From Aureimonas endophytica (GTDB lineage: Bacteria; Pseudomonadota; Alphaproteobacteria; Rhizobiales; Rhizobiaceae): a stretch of DNA of 64,000 nucleotides. Position numbers and translations under genes: made by a program. The stretch covers positions 1 to 64,000 of the forward strand of contig NZ_BMIQ01000006.1 of the NCBI RefSeq assembly GCF_014642635.1, in the 5' to 3' direction. Below the pieces are notes generated by a model. The model had not been told where the DNA came from. It saw only the letters and a list, made by a program, of their open reading frames with translations, and ran no database searches. Below, piece after piece: positions 32,662 to 42,972 of this stretch; within the stretch, counting starts at the first letter, position 1, and each line of letters opens with the position of its first letter.

Positions 32662-33558
32662 TTACTGCGCCGCCGGAGCGGGCGCGGCCTCGGCCGGGGC
32701 GCCCTCTTCCTTGCCGGCCTTCTCCATCGCCTCGATCTGCGCCTTCAGCTTGGGGTCCACGTAGTCGACCTTGGCGTCCTCGCGGGCCTTGCGCACGAGC
32801 TCCACATATTTCTCGCGCATCACGACCTGGCGGAGCTGGTCCTTCACGTCGTCGAAGCTCGGCAGCTGCTGCGGCCGCTTCTCGACCACCTGGATGACGT
32901 GCCAGCCGAACTGCGTCTGCACCGGCTCCTTGGTATAGTCGCCGGGCTGGAGCGCGAAGGCGGCCTTCTCGAAGGGCGGCACCATCTGGCCGGGGCCGAA
33001 GAAGCCGAGATCGCCGCCATCCGGGCCGGAGGGGCCGGAGGACTTCTCCTTGGCCACCTCATCGAAGGACTTGCCGCCCTGGATCTCCTTGATGGCCGCC
33101 TCGGCCTCCTCCTTGGTCTTCACCAGGATGTGCTTGGCATGCACCTCCTCGCTCGGCTTCACCTTCTTGATCTCGGCGTCGTAGCGCGCCTTCAATTCGT
33201 CGTCGGTGATGCCGTCGATCGCCTGCTTCTGGAAATAGGCGTTGTGGAGGGCGCGCTCGCGCAGGAAGGCGATGCGCTCCTTCACCGCCGGATCGTCCTG
33301 GAGCTTGGCCTTCTCCGCCTCGCTCGCCAGCGCCTTGATGTCGATCAGCGCCGACAGGACGGCGAGGCGCTTCTGCTCCGGCGGCATCTGCGCGAACTGG
33401 TCGCCGAGATCGCCCTCGGCCAGCGACAGGTCCTTCTCGGTGATCTCGGACTTGCCGACCTTCGCGAGAACGTCGCCGTCGGCGGCGAGGGCCGCCCCTC
33501 CGAACCCGACAAGGGCGAGCGCGGTGGCGGCGAGAAGCGGGGCGAGCAAGCGGGTCAT
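32662..33558 (-). CDS. periplasmic parvulin peptidyl-prolyl isomerase (PpiC/SurA-like)
   Basis: 298 aa. Signal peptide ending GGAALAA, an N-terminal helical chaperone part (about 27-130) and one rotamase domain (about 138-235) with [34 protein letters not shown] and [11 protein letters not shown]. The tail is Ala/Pro/Glu-rich. Probably folds outer-membrane or periplasmic proteins. Divergent from secA, a conserved pairing. Confidence 0.92.
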   Translation of the reverse strand: MTRLLAPLLAATALALVGFGGAALAADGDVLAKVGKSEITEKDLSLAEGDLGDQFAQMPPEQKRLAVLSALIDIKALASEAEKAKLQDDPAVKERIAFLRERALHNAYFQKQAIDGITDDELKARYDAEIKKVKPSEEVHAKHILVKTKEEAEAAIKEIQGGKSFDEVAKEKSSGPSGPDGGDLGFFGPGQMVPPFEKAAFALQPGDYTKEPVQTQFGWHVIQVVEKRPQQLPSFDDVKDQLRQVVMREKYVELVRKAREDAKVDYVDPKLKAQIEAMEKAGKEEGAPAEAAPAPAAQ

Positions 33559-33686
33559 TGCGAGGCGATTCCTACGATGAAAGGCGGGGGAAGCGGCGGC
33601 GCGGGGGCCGGGCCGCCGATTCTGAAACGTCTGGAAGTGCCGCCTTTACGGTGTTTTCGAGGCCGGAGCGACCCCTTCGCGCGAGA

Positions 33687-33715
33687 TTGACATCGCTTTG
33701 ACCCCCTCTTATCTC
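33687..33715 (+). promoter_or_regulatory. sigma-70 promoter of secA
   Basis: Perfect -35 TTGACA (33687-33692), 17 bases, then TATCTC (33710-33715). It sits in the 339-base gap between the PPIase and secA and gives a leader of about 176 bases. No convincing gene lies in that leader. Confidence 0.65.
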
Positions 33716-33897
33716 TCGCGCGGCGCCGGAGTAAGCCGCCCAGCGCGCCTTGCGGCCCCATCGATCTGGAGGCATCGGCCGGGCGTCGGCCTCCTCAGGA
33801 ACCGCTGTCGGGATGGGTCGGGGCGACGCGGGTGCGCCCGACTTTCGGCAGACGGAATGCCTGGGCTCACGCGAGCCTTCATTGGAAAGGCCAATTC

Positions 33898-36636
33898 ATG
33901 GTCAGTTTCGGCGCTATCGCCCGCGCGCTGTTCGGCTCGTCCAACGAGCGGATCGTGCGGCGCCACGACGGCACGATCAAGGCGATCAGCGCGCTGGAGC
34001 CCGAGCTCGCCAAGCTCTCCGACGACGAACTGCGGGCGCGCACCGCCGCCTTCAAGGCGGAGGTCGCGGGCGGCAAGTCGCTGGACGACATCCTCGTTCC
34101 CGCCTTCGCCACGGTGCGCGAGGCCGCCAAGCGCGCGCTCGGCATGCGACATTTCGACGTCCAGATGATCGGCGGCATCGTCCTCAACTCGCGCGCCATC
34201 GCCGAGATGCGCACCGGCGAGGGCAAGACGCTGGTCGCCACCCTGCCCGTCTATCTGAACGCGCTCGCCGGCAAGGGCGTCCATGTCGTCACGGTGAACG
34301 ACTATCTCGCCAGCCGCGACGCGGAATGGATGGGCAAGGTCTATCGCTTCCTCGGCCTCTCCGTCGGCATCATCGTCCACGGCATGTCGGACGAGGAGCG
34401 GCGCGCGGCCTATGCCTGCGACATCACCTACGCGACCAATAACGAGCTCGGCTTCGACTATCTGCGCGACAACATGAAGTACGAGCGCCCGCAGATGGTG
34501 CAGCGCGGGCATTTCTTCGCGATCGTCGACGAGGTGGACTCGATCCTGATCGACGAGGCGCGCACGCCGCTGATCATTTCCGGCCCGCTCGACGACCGCT
34601 CCGACCTCTACCGCCTGATCGACGGCTTCATCCCGCAGCTGGCGCCTGAGGATTTCGAGCTGGACGAGAAGCAGCGCCAGGTCTCCTTCACCGAGGACGG
34701 CACGGAGAAGATGGAGCGCATGCTGGAGGCCGCCGGCCATCTTTCCGGCACCTCGCTCTACGACATCGAGAATGTCGCGATCGTCCATCACGTGAACAAC
34801 GCGCTGAAGGCGCACAAACTGTTCCAGCGCGACAAGGACTATATCGTCCGGGGCGACGAGATCGTCATCATCGACGAGTTCACCGGCCGCATGATGCCGG
34901 GCCGCCGCTTCTCGGAAGGCCTGCATCAGGCGCTGGAGGCGAAGGAACACGTCACGGTCCAGCCCGAGAACCAGACGCTCGCCTCCATCACCTTCCAGAA
35001 CTATTTCCGCATGTACGAGAAGCTTGCCGGCATGACCGGCACGGCCTCGACGGAAGCGGCCGAATTCGCCGATATCTACGGTCTCGACGTGATCGAAGTG
35101 CCGACCAACCTGCCGGTGCAGCGCATCGACGACGACGACGAGGTCTATCGCACGGCGGAGGAGAAGTACCGGGCGATCGTCAAGGAGATCCGCACGGCGG
35201 CCGAGCGGCGCCAGCCGATCCTCGTCGGCACGACCTCCATCGAGAAGTCGGAACATCTCGCCGACCGCCTGCGCAAGGACGGCATGCAGGACTTCCAGGT
35301 CCTCAACGCCCGCTATCACGAGCAGGAAGCCTATATCGTGGCGCAGGCCGGCGTGCCCGGCGCGGTGACGATCGCCACCAACATGGCCGGCCGCGGCACC
35401 GACATCAAGCTCGGCGGCAATGTCGAGATGCGCGTCGAGCGCGAGCTCGCCGAGATGCCGGACGGGCCGGAGCGCGAGGCGGCGATCCGGGCGATCGAGG
35501 CCGACGTGCAGCGGCTGAAGGAGGAGGCGCTTGCCGCCGGCGGCCTCTACGTGCTCGCCACCGAGCGCCACGAATCGCGGCGCATCGACAACCAGCTGCG
35601 CGGCCGCTCCGGCCGCCAGGGCGATCCCGGCCGCTCGAAATTCTACCTGTCGCTCCAGGACGACCTGATGCGCATCTTCGGGTCGCAGCGCATGGACACG
35701 ATGCTCCAGCGCCTCGGCCTCAAGGAAGACGAGGCGATCATCCATCCCTGGATCAACAAGGCCCTGGAAAAGGCGCAGAAGAAGGTCGAGGCGCGCAACT
35801 TCGACATCCGCAAGAATCTGCTCAAATACGACGACGTGATGAACGATCAGCGCAAGGTGATCTTCGAGCAGCGTCTGGAACTGATGGACGCGGAAGGGCT
35901 GACCGAGTCGATCACCGACATGCGCCATGCGACGATCGAGGGCATGGTGGCGCGGCACATTCCGGAACGCGCCTATCCCGAACAGTGGTCTACCGAGGAA
36001 CTGCAGGCGGAAGCGCTGGAATTCCTCAATCTCGACCTGCCGGTGAAGGACTGGGCGGCCGAGGAAGGCATCGACGAGAACGACATTCGCACCCGCCTGA
36101 TCGAGGCGGCCGATAAGGCGATGGCCGACAAGGCCGAGCGCTTCGGCCCGGATGTGATGACCTATGTCGAGCGCTCCATCGTGCTCCAGACGATCGACGC
36201 GCTCTGGCGCGAGCATCTCGTCAATCTCGACCATCTGCGCTCGGTCATCGGCTTCCGTGGCTATGCGCAGCGCGATCCGCTGAACGAGTACAAGTCGGAA
36301 AGCTTCGAGCTCTTCCAGTCGATGCTGACGACGATGCGCGAGCGCGTGACCCAGCAGCTCGCCCGCGTCGAGCTGATGCGCGAGGAGGCGCCGATCGCCC
36401 CGCCCGCCCCGCCGGAGATGGAAGCGCATCATCTCGACGCCTCGTCCGGCATGGACGAGATCGGCAATGGCGCGACGATCCTCACCGCCGACTTCAACCC
36501 GCCCGAGGCGGAACGGCTGGCCATCGATCCCGACCGGCCGGAAACCTGGGGCCGCATCGGCCGCAACGAACTCTGCCCCTGCGGCTCGGGCAAGAAGTTC
36601 AAGCACTGCCACGGCGCCTATGTCGCGCAGGCGTGA
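33898..36636 (+). CDS. secA: preprotein translocase ATPase SecA
   Basis: 912 aa. Motor of Sec export. NBD1 has Walker A MRTGEGKT (104-111) and Walker [15 protein letters not shown] (about 209-222); NBD2 has [16 protein letters not shown]. The C-terminal zinc motif [13 protein letters not shown] (C893, C895, C904, H905) binds SecB and phospholipid. ATG 33898 has GGAAAGG 7 bases upstream. Confidence 0.98.
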   Translation: MVSFGAIARALFGSSNERIVRRHDGTIKAISALEPELAKLSDDELRARTAAFKAEVAGGKSLDDILVPAFATVREAAKRALGMRHFDVQMIGGIVLNSRAIAEMRTGEGKTLVATLPVYLNALAGKGVHVVTVNDYLASRDAEWMGKVYRFLGLSVGIIVHGMSDEERRAAYACDITYATNNELGFDYLRDNMKYERPQMVQRGHFFAIVDEVDSILIDEARTPLIISGPLDDRSDLYRLIDGFIPQLAPEDFELDEKQRQVSFTEDGTEKMERMLEAAGHLSGTSLYDIENVAIVHHVNNALKAHKLFQRDKDYIVRGDEIVIIDEFTGRMMPGRRFSEGLHQALEAKEHVTVQPENQTLASITFQNYFRMYEKLAGMTGTASTEAAEFADIYGLDVIEVPTNLPVQRIDDDDEVYRTAEEKYRAIVKEIRTAAERRQPILVGTTSIEKSEHLADRLRKDGMQDFQVLNARYHEQEAYIVAQAGVPGAVTIATNMAGRGTDIKLGGNVEMRVERELAEMPDGPEREAAIRAIEADVQRLKEEALAAGGLYVLATERHESRRIDNQLRGRSGRQGDPGRSKFYLSLQDDLMRIFGSQRMDTMLQRLGLKEDEAIIHPWINKALEKAQKKVEARNFDIRKNLLKYDDVMNDQRKVIFEQRLELMDAEGLTESITDMRHATIEGMVARHIPERAYPEQWSTEELQAEALEFLNLDLPVKDWAAEEGIDENDIRTRLIEAADKAMADKAERFGPDVMTYVERSIVLQTIDALWREHLVNLDHLRSVIGFRGYAQRDPLNEYKSESFELFQSMLTTMRERVTQQLARVELMREEAPIAPPAPPEMEAHHLDASSGMDEIGNGATILTADFNPPEAERLAIDPDRPETWGRIGRNELCPCGSGKKFKHCHGAYVAQA

Positions 36637-37049
36637 GGGATAGGACGGGGTTTCGCCGGGGGTGAAGACACGAGCATCGAACGTGTCGGCATCTCTCCGA
36701 ATAGCGAGATGAGCCGATAGCGCATCTCGGACTGCGGAGCGGCGGCGGGTCGCCACTCCACCGCCGTGCGGTTCGAAGGCTTTCGCCTTCGCACCCCTCT
36801 GCCTGCCGGCATCTCCCCCTCAAGGGGGGAGATCAGGCTAAGCGCGGACGGTGGTGTCCGGCATCGCGGCGGCAGCTGGAATTGCGAGACCTCGAAGCTG
36901 CGATCTCCCCCTTGAGGGGGAGATGGGCGGCAGCCCAGAGGGGGGTGGCGAGCGTCAGCGAGGTCCACCCGTTCCACCGCCGCGTTGTCAGCCCCGCACC
37001 CTCCCCATATTCTCCCCTTCAGATTGAAAATCCTCCGATCGGCCAAACC
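36637..37049. other. non-coding region after secA with palindromic repeats
   Basis: No gene is seen. It holds two inverted copies of a GC-rich palindromic unit (see 36789-36960), surrounded by further short matches such as TCCACCGCCG on both sides. The repeats probably also end the secA transcript. Confidence 0.6.
36789..36960. repeat. composite inverted repeat, rhizobial intergenic palindrome type
   Basis: Left unit: CCTGCCGGC followed by ATCTCCCCCT-CA-AGGGGGGAGAT (36811-36833). Right unit: ATCTCCCCCTTGAGGGGGAGAT (36903-36924), then GGGCGGCAGCCCAGAGG. The right unit is close to the reverse complement of the left, so the two form one large inverted repeat. Such palindromes are common between genes in Rhizobiales genomes. 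Confidence 0.75.
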
Positions 37050-37070
37050 ATGACCGAACCAGCATCGGCA

Positions 37071-37514
37071 ATGCGGACGGCCTCCGCCCTCCTGGCCGGC
37101 CTCGTCCTTCTGACGGCCGTCCCGGCCTCCGCCGACGACAGTCCCCTCCCCGCCATGGGATCGGCCTTCCGCCCGGTGGAAGCCGGCGCGATCCGCGTCG
37201 AATCCGGGTCGGTCACGGCGATGCGGCAAGGGGAAGAGGAAGGTCGGGGTCTGCTCACGATCGCCAATCGCGGCACCACGCCCGACCGTATCACCTCCGT
37301 CTCCTCGCCCTCGGCGGCCGAGACACGGCTCGTCGGCCCGGAGGATGCGGCGGAGATCCCAGCGCAGGGCCGGCTGACGATGCGGACGGACGGCGCGCAT
37401 CTCGTCTTCTCGCATGTCGCCGAGCCGTTCCGGGCGGGCGGCGAGATCGCGGTGACGGTGACGTTCGAGACGGCCGGCCCGATCGGATTGCGCCTGCCGG
37501 TGGTCGGGAACTGA
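37071..37514 (+). CDS. PCu(A)C-like periplasmic protein lacking copper ligands
   Basis: 147 aa from ATG 37071 (MRTASALLAG); ATG 37050 also open. Signal peptide ends VPASA. The mature part has the cupredoxin-like strands of the PCu(A)C copper chaperones: GRGLLTIANRGTTPDRITSVSSPSA and, at the end, FRAGGEIAVTVTFETAGPIG. The family's H-X-M and M-X-M/H-X-M copper ligands are absent; the loop that carries them is shortened to ETRLVGPEDAAEI. It is an isolated gene between two palindromic repeats. Confidence 0.65.
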   Translation: MRTASALLAGLVLLTAVPASADDSPLPAMGSAFRPVEAGAIRVESGSVTAMRQGEEEGRGLLTIANRGTTPDRITSVSSPSAAETRLVGPEDAAEIPAQGRLTMRTDGAHLVFSHVAEPFRAGGEIAVTVTFETAGPIGLRLPVVGN

Positions 37515-37691
37515 GGTCGGCCGCGTCCGGACTCCACCAGCGTCACATCATCAGGGGTGGCCGGCTGCGCCGCCCCTCATCGCCTGCCGGCACTTCTCCC
37601 CGTCGGGGAGAAGAACGCGGTGGCGGGGGTTCATATTCTGGAAGTCGCCGGCCGCGAGCGATCGGGCGTTGCTATCGCAGCGGCCGTCGAC
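37515..37691. other. non-coding gap between PCu(A)C-like and YafK-like genes
   Basis: No gene is seen. It contains the palindrome at 37593-37613; the stem-loop at 37692-37707 lies at its right edge. Confidence 0.5.
37593..37613. repeat. palindromic intergenic repeat
   Basis: CTTCTCCCCGTCGGGGAGAAG, a perfect 9-bp stem with 3-base loop, preceded by CCTGCCGGCA as in the repeats at 36789-36960. It looks like a second subtype of the same repeat family. Confidence 0.7.
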
Positions 37692-37707
37692 GGGGCCGTT
37701 CGGCCCC
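37692..37707 (-). terminator. weak terminator-like hairpin after the YafK-like gene
   Basis: GGGGCC-GTTC-GGCCCC, 9 bases past the stop on the minus strand. There is no T tract, so function as a terminator is uncertain. Confidence 0.35.
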
Positions 37708-37715
37708 TGCCCGTC

Positions 37716-38726
37716 TCAGCGCCCCGTCAGCGGCGCGAAGACGCTGGCGGGCTTCTGCTCCACCGGCTTGCCGAGCCGGTCGAAGCCGGGGCGGCGGTGC
37801 TGTTCGGCGGCATAGGCCTCGGCGGTGATCGGCATGCCGGGCTTGTAGGCGAAGGTCGTGGTCTGGGCGAAGTCGGAGGGCTTCATCGTCGCGACGAGCT
37901 TCTCTTCCTCGGCCTCGTCGGCGATGCGCTTGGCCGCGACATTCACCGGCTCGGCGACGGACGGGCACGGGCCGTTCGGCGACAGGGTCTGGCCGGCCTC
38001 GAGCTTTGGATCGAAGACATAACGCTTCTCGCAGACGCCGATCTCGATCGGCTTCTTGGTCAGCTCGAACCGGTCCGAGCCCTGCTTCAGCATCTTCCAG
38101 AAGGCGTAATGGTCCGACTGGCGATGGCGCGCCATGTTCTTCGGCGTCATGCGGAAGGGAAAGGCCTGAAGCTGGAACTCGCGCTGGCCGCCCTTGAAGG
38201 CGTCACGAGCGAGCGCGTAGAGCTCCTCCACCTGCCAGTCGTCCATGGCGTAGCAGCCGGACGAGTTGCAGGAACCGTGCACCATCAGATGCTCGCCGGT
38301 GGCGCCATTGGCCCGGTCGTACTGGTTCGGATAGCCGATATTGAAGGCGAGATGGTAGTTGGAGGCCGGATTCATCTGGCCCTGGCTGATGCGGTAGAAG
38401 CCTTCCGGCGCCTGCCGGTCGCCCGCCTCGCGCTTCGGGCCGAGCTTGCCGGACCAGGCGCAGATCGAATAGGTCTTCAGGAGCGCGTATTCGCCGTCGG
38501 TCTTCTGCTTCCAGACCTCGAGCTGCGACTCCTCCTTGTAGAGGCGCACGAGCAGCGGCGCGGCGACGGCCATGTTCTTGGCCTGCATCTCCTTGACGAG
38601 CTTCGGCGGCACCGGGGCGTCGGCCCCGAGCAGCGAGCCGAGATCCGGCCCGCTCTTCTGGCAGGACGCCGCGGCCAGCAGCGTGAACCCGAGCGCGGCC
38701 ATTCTCGCAAGACGTCCGACCCGCAT
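37716..38726 (-). CDS. YafK-type L,D-transpeptidase-like lipoprotein
   Basis: 336 aa. ATG 38726 (GGGAAGGGA upstream) gives a lipoprotein signal with lipobox ending at C22 (LLAAASC). The catalytic region has MVHGSCNSSGCYAM (H149, C157), matching YafK/DpaA-type murein L,D-enzymes, with the downstream FPFRM and ARHRQSDHYAFW segments of the family. E. coli YafK/DpaA detaches Braun lipoprotein from peptidoglycan; the same may hold here by analogy. Third YkuD-fold gene in the window. Confidence 0.85.
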   Translation of the reverse strand: MRVGRLARMAALGFTLLAAASCQKSGPDLGSLLGADAPVPPKLVKEMQAKNMAVAAPLLVRLYKEESQLEVWKQKTDGEYALLKTYSICAWSGKLGPKREAGDRQAPEGFYRISQGQMNPASNYHLAFNIGYPNQYDRANGATGEHLMVHGSCNSSGCYAMDDWQVEELYALARDAFKGGQREFQLQAFPFRMTPKNMARHRQSDHYAFWKMLKQGSDRFELTKKPIEIGVCEKRYVFDPKLEAGQTLSPNGPCPSVAEPVNVAAKRIADEAEEEKLVATMKPSDFAQTTTFAYKPGMPITAEAYAAEQHRRPGFDRLGKPVEQKPASVFAPLTGR

Positions 38727-38942
38727 TCCCTTCCCCTCGTCACCACCCGCCGAAGCGCGGGCACCTGATCCCGTCTTTTTGCAGGGATCGCGTAAAGAGA
38801 ACGTTAACCGCCGAACCCCTCGCGGCCCGCATTCCCCGCAGCGCCAGACGCGCCGTTCCCGCATTCTGGCGAAGAATGGTGGTTTTTGGGAGTCGCCATC
38901 CGTGGCAGGGCGGCAACGGTTGCCCGCAAAAGCGCAGCGTTT

Positions 38943-39896
38943 TCAGAGGTTGCGGCCGATGGCGAGGAACTTCTCGCGCCGCTGGCGGCGCAGCGCCGGC
39001 CCGTCGAGCCCCGCGAGTTCACCCAAGGCGACGGCGACGCGCTCGCCCGTCTGGTCGATGACGGCGTCCGATTCGCGATGGGCGCCGCCGATCGGCTCGG
39101 TGACGATCTCGTCGATCACGCCGAAGCCCTTGAGGTCCTGGGCGGTGATCTTCATCGCCTGCGCCACGTCTCGCGCGCGTGTCGCGTCGCGCCAGAGGAT
39201 GGAGGCGCCGGCCTCCGGCGAGATGACGCTGTAGATCGCGTGTTCCAGCATCAGGACGCGATTGGCGGTGGCGAGCGCGATCGCGCCGCCCGAGCCGCCC
39301 TCGCCGATGACGACGGAGACGAGCGGCACTTCGAGATTGAGGCAAGCCTCGGTCGAACGGGCGATCGCCTCGGCCTGGCCGCGCTCCTCCGCGCCGATGC
39401 CGGGATAGGCGCCGGCCGTGTCGACGAGGGTGAGGACCGGGATCTTGAAGCGGTCGGCGAGTTCCATGATGCGCACCGCCTTGCGGTAGCCTTCCGGCCG
39501 CGCCATGCCGAAATTGTGCTTGAGGCGGGTCTGGGTGTCCGACCCCTTCTCCTGGCCGATCACGGCGATGGACTCGCCCCGGAAGCGGCCGAAGCCGGCA
39601 ATCACCGCATGGTCTTCCGCGTAGTAGCGATCGCCGGCGAGCGGCGTGAAGTCGGTGACGAGCCGGCCGAGATAGTCGACGCAATGCGGCCGGTCGGGAT
39701 GGCGGGCGACCTGGGTCTTCTGCCAGGGCGTCAGCTTCTTGTAGAGATCGACCAGCGCCTCGCGCGAGCGCGTCTCGAGCCGCCGGATCTCCTCGCTGAC
39801 ATCGACGCCCTGACCGTCGCTGGCGAGGCCCTTCAGCGCCAGGATCTGGCTTTCGAGATCGGCGACCGGCTTTTCGAAATCGAGATAGTTGTGCAT
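38943..39896 (-). CDS. accA: acetyl-CoA carboxylase carboxyltransferase alpha subunit
   Basis: 317 aa. With AccD it transfers CO2 from biotin to acetyl-CoA. Seen: the family N-terminus YLDFEKPVADLE, LTLVDTAGAYPGIGAEERGQAEAIA, GEGGSGGAIALA and the VISPEAGASILWRD motif. Second Met (39896) chosen by the family start. Confidence 0.97.
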   Translation of the reverse strand: MHNYLDFEKPVADLESQILALKGLASDGQGVDVSEEIRRLETRSREALVDLYKKLTPWQKTQVARHPDRPHCVDYLGRLVTDFTPLAGDRYYAEDHAVIAGFGRFRGESIAVIGQEKGSDTQTRLKHNFGMARPEGYRKAVRIMELADRFKIPVLTLVDTAGAYPGIGAEERGQAEAIARSTEACLNLEVPLVSVVIGEGGSGGAIALATANRVLMLEHAIYSVISPEAGASILWRDATRARDVAQAMKITAQDLKGFGVIDEIVTEPIGGAHRESDAVIDQTGERVAVALGELAGLDGPALRRQRREKFLAIGRNL

Positions 39897-39962
39897 GGGG
39901 CTCGCTTGGTTGCCGGGCACATGAAGGAGGGCGAAGGCCCTGTCAAGACGGGCGGCGGGCGC

Positions 39963-40910
39963 TCAGTCCCGGCTCGCTTCCGACAGGGGATGGTGGTCGG
40001 CGACGAGGCGGATCAGCCGCTCCTCCAGGACATGCGTATAGATCTGCGTCGTGGAGATGTCCGCATGGCCGAGCAGTTCCTGCACGGCCCGAAGATCCGC
40101 CCCGTTCTGGAGAAGGTGGCTGGCGAAGGCATGGCGCAGCACATGGGGCGAGACGCGGCCCGGCGCAATCCCGGCGCGGATCGCGAGGTCCTTCAGGTCG
40201 CGCGCGAAGGCCTGCCGCGTCAGGTGGCCGCTTTCGGAAAGCGCCGGAAACAGCCAGACCTCCGCCTCCCCGGTCCGGCCGAGGCCGCGCATCGCCTCGC
40301 CGAAGCCCGCCAGCGCGTCGCGGGCCCGCTCGCCGATCGGTACCATGCGCTCCTTGTTGCCCTTGCCGTTGACGACGATCATCCGGCTGCGCGAGCGCAG
40401 CACGGCGCGCGGCAGGCTGACGAGTTCGGAGACGCGCAGGCCCGTCGCGTAGAGGATCTCCACTAAGGCGAGCATGCGCTTCGCCCTCGCCGAGGCGGCG
40501 GGGGCGAGATCGGCGCGCGCCGCCTCCGTGGCGGCCGCGTTCAAGAGGCGGTCGACCTCCGCCTCGCTGAGGATCTTCGGCAGGGGGCGCCCCTTCTTCG
40601 CCGACTCGATCGGCCCCATCGGGTCGTCGCCGCGCATGTTCTCGGCATAGAGGAACTTGAAGAACTGGCGGAGCGAGGACAGGCGGCGCGACTGGCTGCT
40701 GGCGGCGAAGCCCTGGGCCGCCAGATGCGAGACATAGGCGCGGATGTCGTCGGCGCCGGCCAGCGACAGGGAAAGCCCCCGGCCGGCGAGAAAGGCGGCG
40801 GCGTCCTCGAGATCGCGGCGATAGGCGGCGAGCGTGTTCAGCGCCGCGCCGCGCTCGGCCGCCATCATCTCCAGGAAGGCCTCGATATCGAAGCGGGCGC
40901 GTCCGCTCAC
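39963..40910 (-). CDS. xerD: tyrosine recombinase XerD
   Basis: 315 aa. Resolves chromosome dimers at dif with XerC. SAM-like N-domain (1-95); catalytic residues R159 (GLRVSEL), K183, H256 and R259 (HVLRH), H282 (LGHADIS) and Y291 (IYTH) are all present. Its ATG overlaps the stop of the small membrane protein gene. Not next to any phage gene, so cellular. Confidence 0.94.
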   Translation of the reverse strand: MSGRARFDIEAFLEMMAAERGAALNTLAAYRRDLEDAAAFLAGRGLSLSLAGADDIRAYVSHLAAQGFAASSQSRRLSSLRQFFKFLYAENMRGDDPMGPIESAKKGRPLPKILSEAEVDRLLNAAATEAARADLAPAASARAKRMLALVEILYATGLRVSELVSLPRAVLRSRSRMIVVNGKGNKERMVPIGERARDALAGFGEAMRGLGRTGEAEVWLFPALSESGHLTRQAFARDLKDLAIRAGIAPGRVSPHVLRHAFASHLLQNGADLRAVQELLGHADISTTQIYTHVLEERLIRLVADHHPLSEASRD

Positions 40911-41089
40911 GGCCGCATCCCGAGGCCGGAGGCCGAGACGCTGGCCGCGCCGCCGTCGAGCCGCAAGGGCACGTCGATCACGACTTGATGCGGCACCGGC
41001 TCGACGAGATAGACGAGCGCCGCCATCGCCGCGAGAACGACGGCGACGACGAGACCGAGCGTGGTGAGAAGGCGCACGAGGGTTGGCAT
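40907..41089 (-). CDS. small membrane protein upstream of xerD
   Basis: 60 aa from ATG 41089. One hydrophobic segment (residues 5-30, [23 protein letters not shown]) then a short periplasmic tail. The ATGA overlap with xerD implies co-translation. Similar tiny proteins sit before xerD in other Rhizobiales; function unknown. Confidence 0.65.
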   Translation of the reverse strand: MPTLVRLLTTLGLVVAVVLAAMAALVYLVEPVPHQVVIDVPLRLDGGAASVSASGLGMRP

Positions 41090-41257
41090 GGCTGGTCGAC
41101 CGTCTCCCTCGCCAGGCGATGCGATAGCGTGGGCATCGTCTTCGCCCAAGCCCGCCCGTCGCGCAAGCGGAGAGATGCCACGCCCCTCCTGCAATTACCG
41201 GAGCTTGACGCTCTCGAAAATTTGCTATTCCCCGTCAGCGAAGGAGAACTTGCCTTC

Positions 41258-41848
41258 ATGCAAAGCGTGGCACCGCCGAGGGCGGAAGACATCACGGCGC
41301 GGCTGGGATCGCGCTCGATCGTGCTGGTCGGGCTCATGGGGGCCGGCAAGTCGACGGTCGGCCGCCGCCTGGCCCAGCGCCTCGCCTTGCCCTTCCACGA
41401 CAGCGACACCGAGATCGAGACGGCCGCGCGCATGACGATCGCGGAGCTCTTCTCCGCCTATGGCGAGACGGAATTCCGGGCGCTGGAGGCCCGCGTCGTC
41501 ACCCGGCTCGCGGCGGAAGGGCCCAAGGTTCTGGCGACCGGCGGCGGCGCCTTCATCGCCGAGGCGACGCGCACCGCGCTCGCCGCGAGTTCGATCACGG
41601 TCTGGCTGAAGGCCGATCTCGATATTCTAATGGAGCGGGTGATGCGGCGCGGCAACCGGCCGCTCCTCAAGACGGCCGATCCGCGCGCCACGATGCGCGA
41701 CCTGATGGAGCGCCGCTATCCGATCTACGCCCTCGCCGACATCACCATCCTGTCGCGGCAGGTGAAGCGCGAGGTCGTGGCGGAGGAGATCGTCGAGGCG
41801 CTGGACCGCAACCTGCCGGCGGCGCGCGGGGCGGAAGCGAGAGCATGA
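41258..41848 (+). CDS. aroK: shikimate kinase
   Basis: 196 aa. Phosphorylates shikimate in the chorismate pathway. Walker A GLMGAGKST (25-33), the shikimate-binding DSDTEIE and ATGGGAF motifs and the lid RGNRPLL are visible. AAGGAG lies 11 bases upstream. Overlaps aroB by ATGA. Confidence 0.95.
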   Translation: MQSVAPPRAEDITARLGSRSIVLVGLMGAGKSTVGRRLAQRLALPFHDSDTEIETAARMTIAELFSAYGETEFRALEARVVTRLAAEGPKVLATGGGAFIAEATRTALAASSITVWLKADLDILMERVMRRGNRPLLKTADPRATMRDLMERRYPIYALADITILSRQVKREVVAEEIVEALDRNLPAARGAEARA

Positions 41849-42969
41849 ACGAAGTGACCACCCGGACGGTGCGCGTCGAACTCGGCGCGCGGAGCTACGA
41901 CATCCTCATCGGAGAAGGGCTGATCGCCGGGGCCGGCACGGCGATCGCGGCACGCCTGCCGGGGCTGCGCGCCGCCATCGTCACCGACGAGACGGTCGCG
42001 GCCCTCTATCTCGAACCGCTGCGGGCCTCGCTGAGGGCGGCCGGCATCGAGGCGACGCCGATCGTGCTGCCGCCCGGCGAGACGACGAAGAGCTTTTCCC
42101 ATCTCCAGACGGCGGTCGAGGCCGTGATCGCGGCGCGGCTGGAGCGCGGCGACGCGGTGATCGCGCTCGGCGGCGGCGTGATCGGCGATCTCGCCGGCTT
42201 CGTCGCCGGCATCGTGCGGCGCGGCATGCGCTTCATCCAGGTGCCGACGACGCTCCTGGCGCAGGTCGATTCCTCCGTCGGCGGCAAGACCGGCATCAAT
42301 TCGCCGCAGGGCAAGAATCTCGTCGGCGTCTTCCACCAGCCGAGCCTCGTCCTCGCCGATACGCAGGTGCTGGACAGCCTGCCGCCGCGCGAATTCGCCG
42401 CCGGCTATGCCGAGGTCGTCAAATACGGGCTGATCGACCGGCCGGACTTCTTCGAATGGCTGGAGCGGCACCGGGCGGGCATCTTCGCCGGACAGGCGGC
42501 GCGGGCCGAGGCGATCGCCGAAAGCTGCCGGGCGAAGGCCGAGGTTGTCGCCGACGACGAGCGCGAGGAAGGCCGGCGCGCCCTGCTCAATCTCGGCCAT
42601 ACGTTCGGCCACGCGCTGGAAAAGGCGGTGCGTTACGACCCGGCGCGGCTCGTGCATGGCGAGGGCGTCGCGATCGGCATGGCCATGGCGCATCGCTTCT
42701 CCGTGCGGCTCGGTCTCTGCTCGGGCCAGGATGCCGGCCGCGTCGCCCGTCATCTCGAGGCCGCCGGCCTGCCGACGCGGCTCGGCGAAGTCCCGGGCCC
42801 CGGCTTCACGGTCGCCGAGCTGATGGGCGCGATCCGCCAGGACAAGAAGGTGAGCCGCGAGCGGCTGACCTTCATCCTGACGCGCGGCATCGGCGAGGCC
42901 TTCATCGCGAAGGATGTCGAGCCGGCCGGGCTCGAAGCCTTCCTCGCCGACGAGATCGCCGGTCGATAG
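41845..42969 (+). CDS. aroB: 3-dehydroquinate synthase
   Basis: 374 aa. Makes the first ring of the chorismate pathway, NAD- and metal-dependent. Seen: GGGVIGDLAGFVAG, the PTTLLAQVDSSVGGKTGIN substrate site, the metal ligands in EVVKYGLI and LGHTFGHALE, and HGEGVAIGM. Coupled to aroK, as in most proteobacteria. Confidence 0.96.
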   Translation: MNEVTTRTVRVELGARSYDILIGEGLIAGAGTAIAARLPGLRAAIVTDETVAALYLEPLRASLRAAGIEATPIVLPPGETTKSFSHLQTAVEAVIAARLERGDAVIALGGGVIGDLAGFVAGIVRRGMRFIQVPTTLLAQVDSSVGGKTGINSPQGKNLVGVFHQPSLVLADTQVLDSLPPREFAAGYAEVVKYGLIDRPDFFEWLERHRAGIFAGQAARAEAIAESCRAKAEVVADDEREEGRRALLNLGHTFGHALEKAVRYDPARLVHGEGVAIGMAMAHRFSVRLGLCSGQDAGRVARHLEAAGLPTRLGEVPGPGFTVAELMGAIRQDKKVSRERLTFILTRGIGEAFIAKDVEPAGLEAFLADEIAGR

Positions 42970-42972
42970 GTC

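Noticed and set aside
36882-37070. Extended N-terminus of the PCu(A)C-like gene
   Set aside because: It would translate the palindromic repeat; a proper signal peptide begins at 37071.
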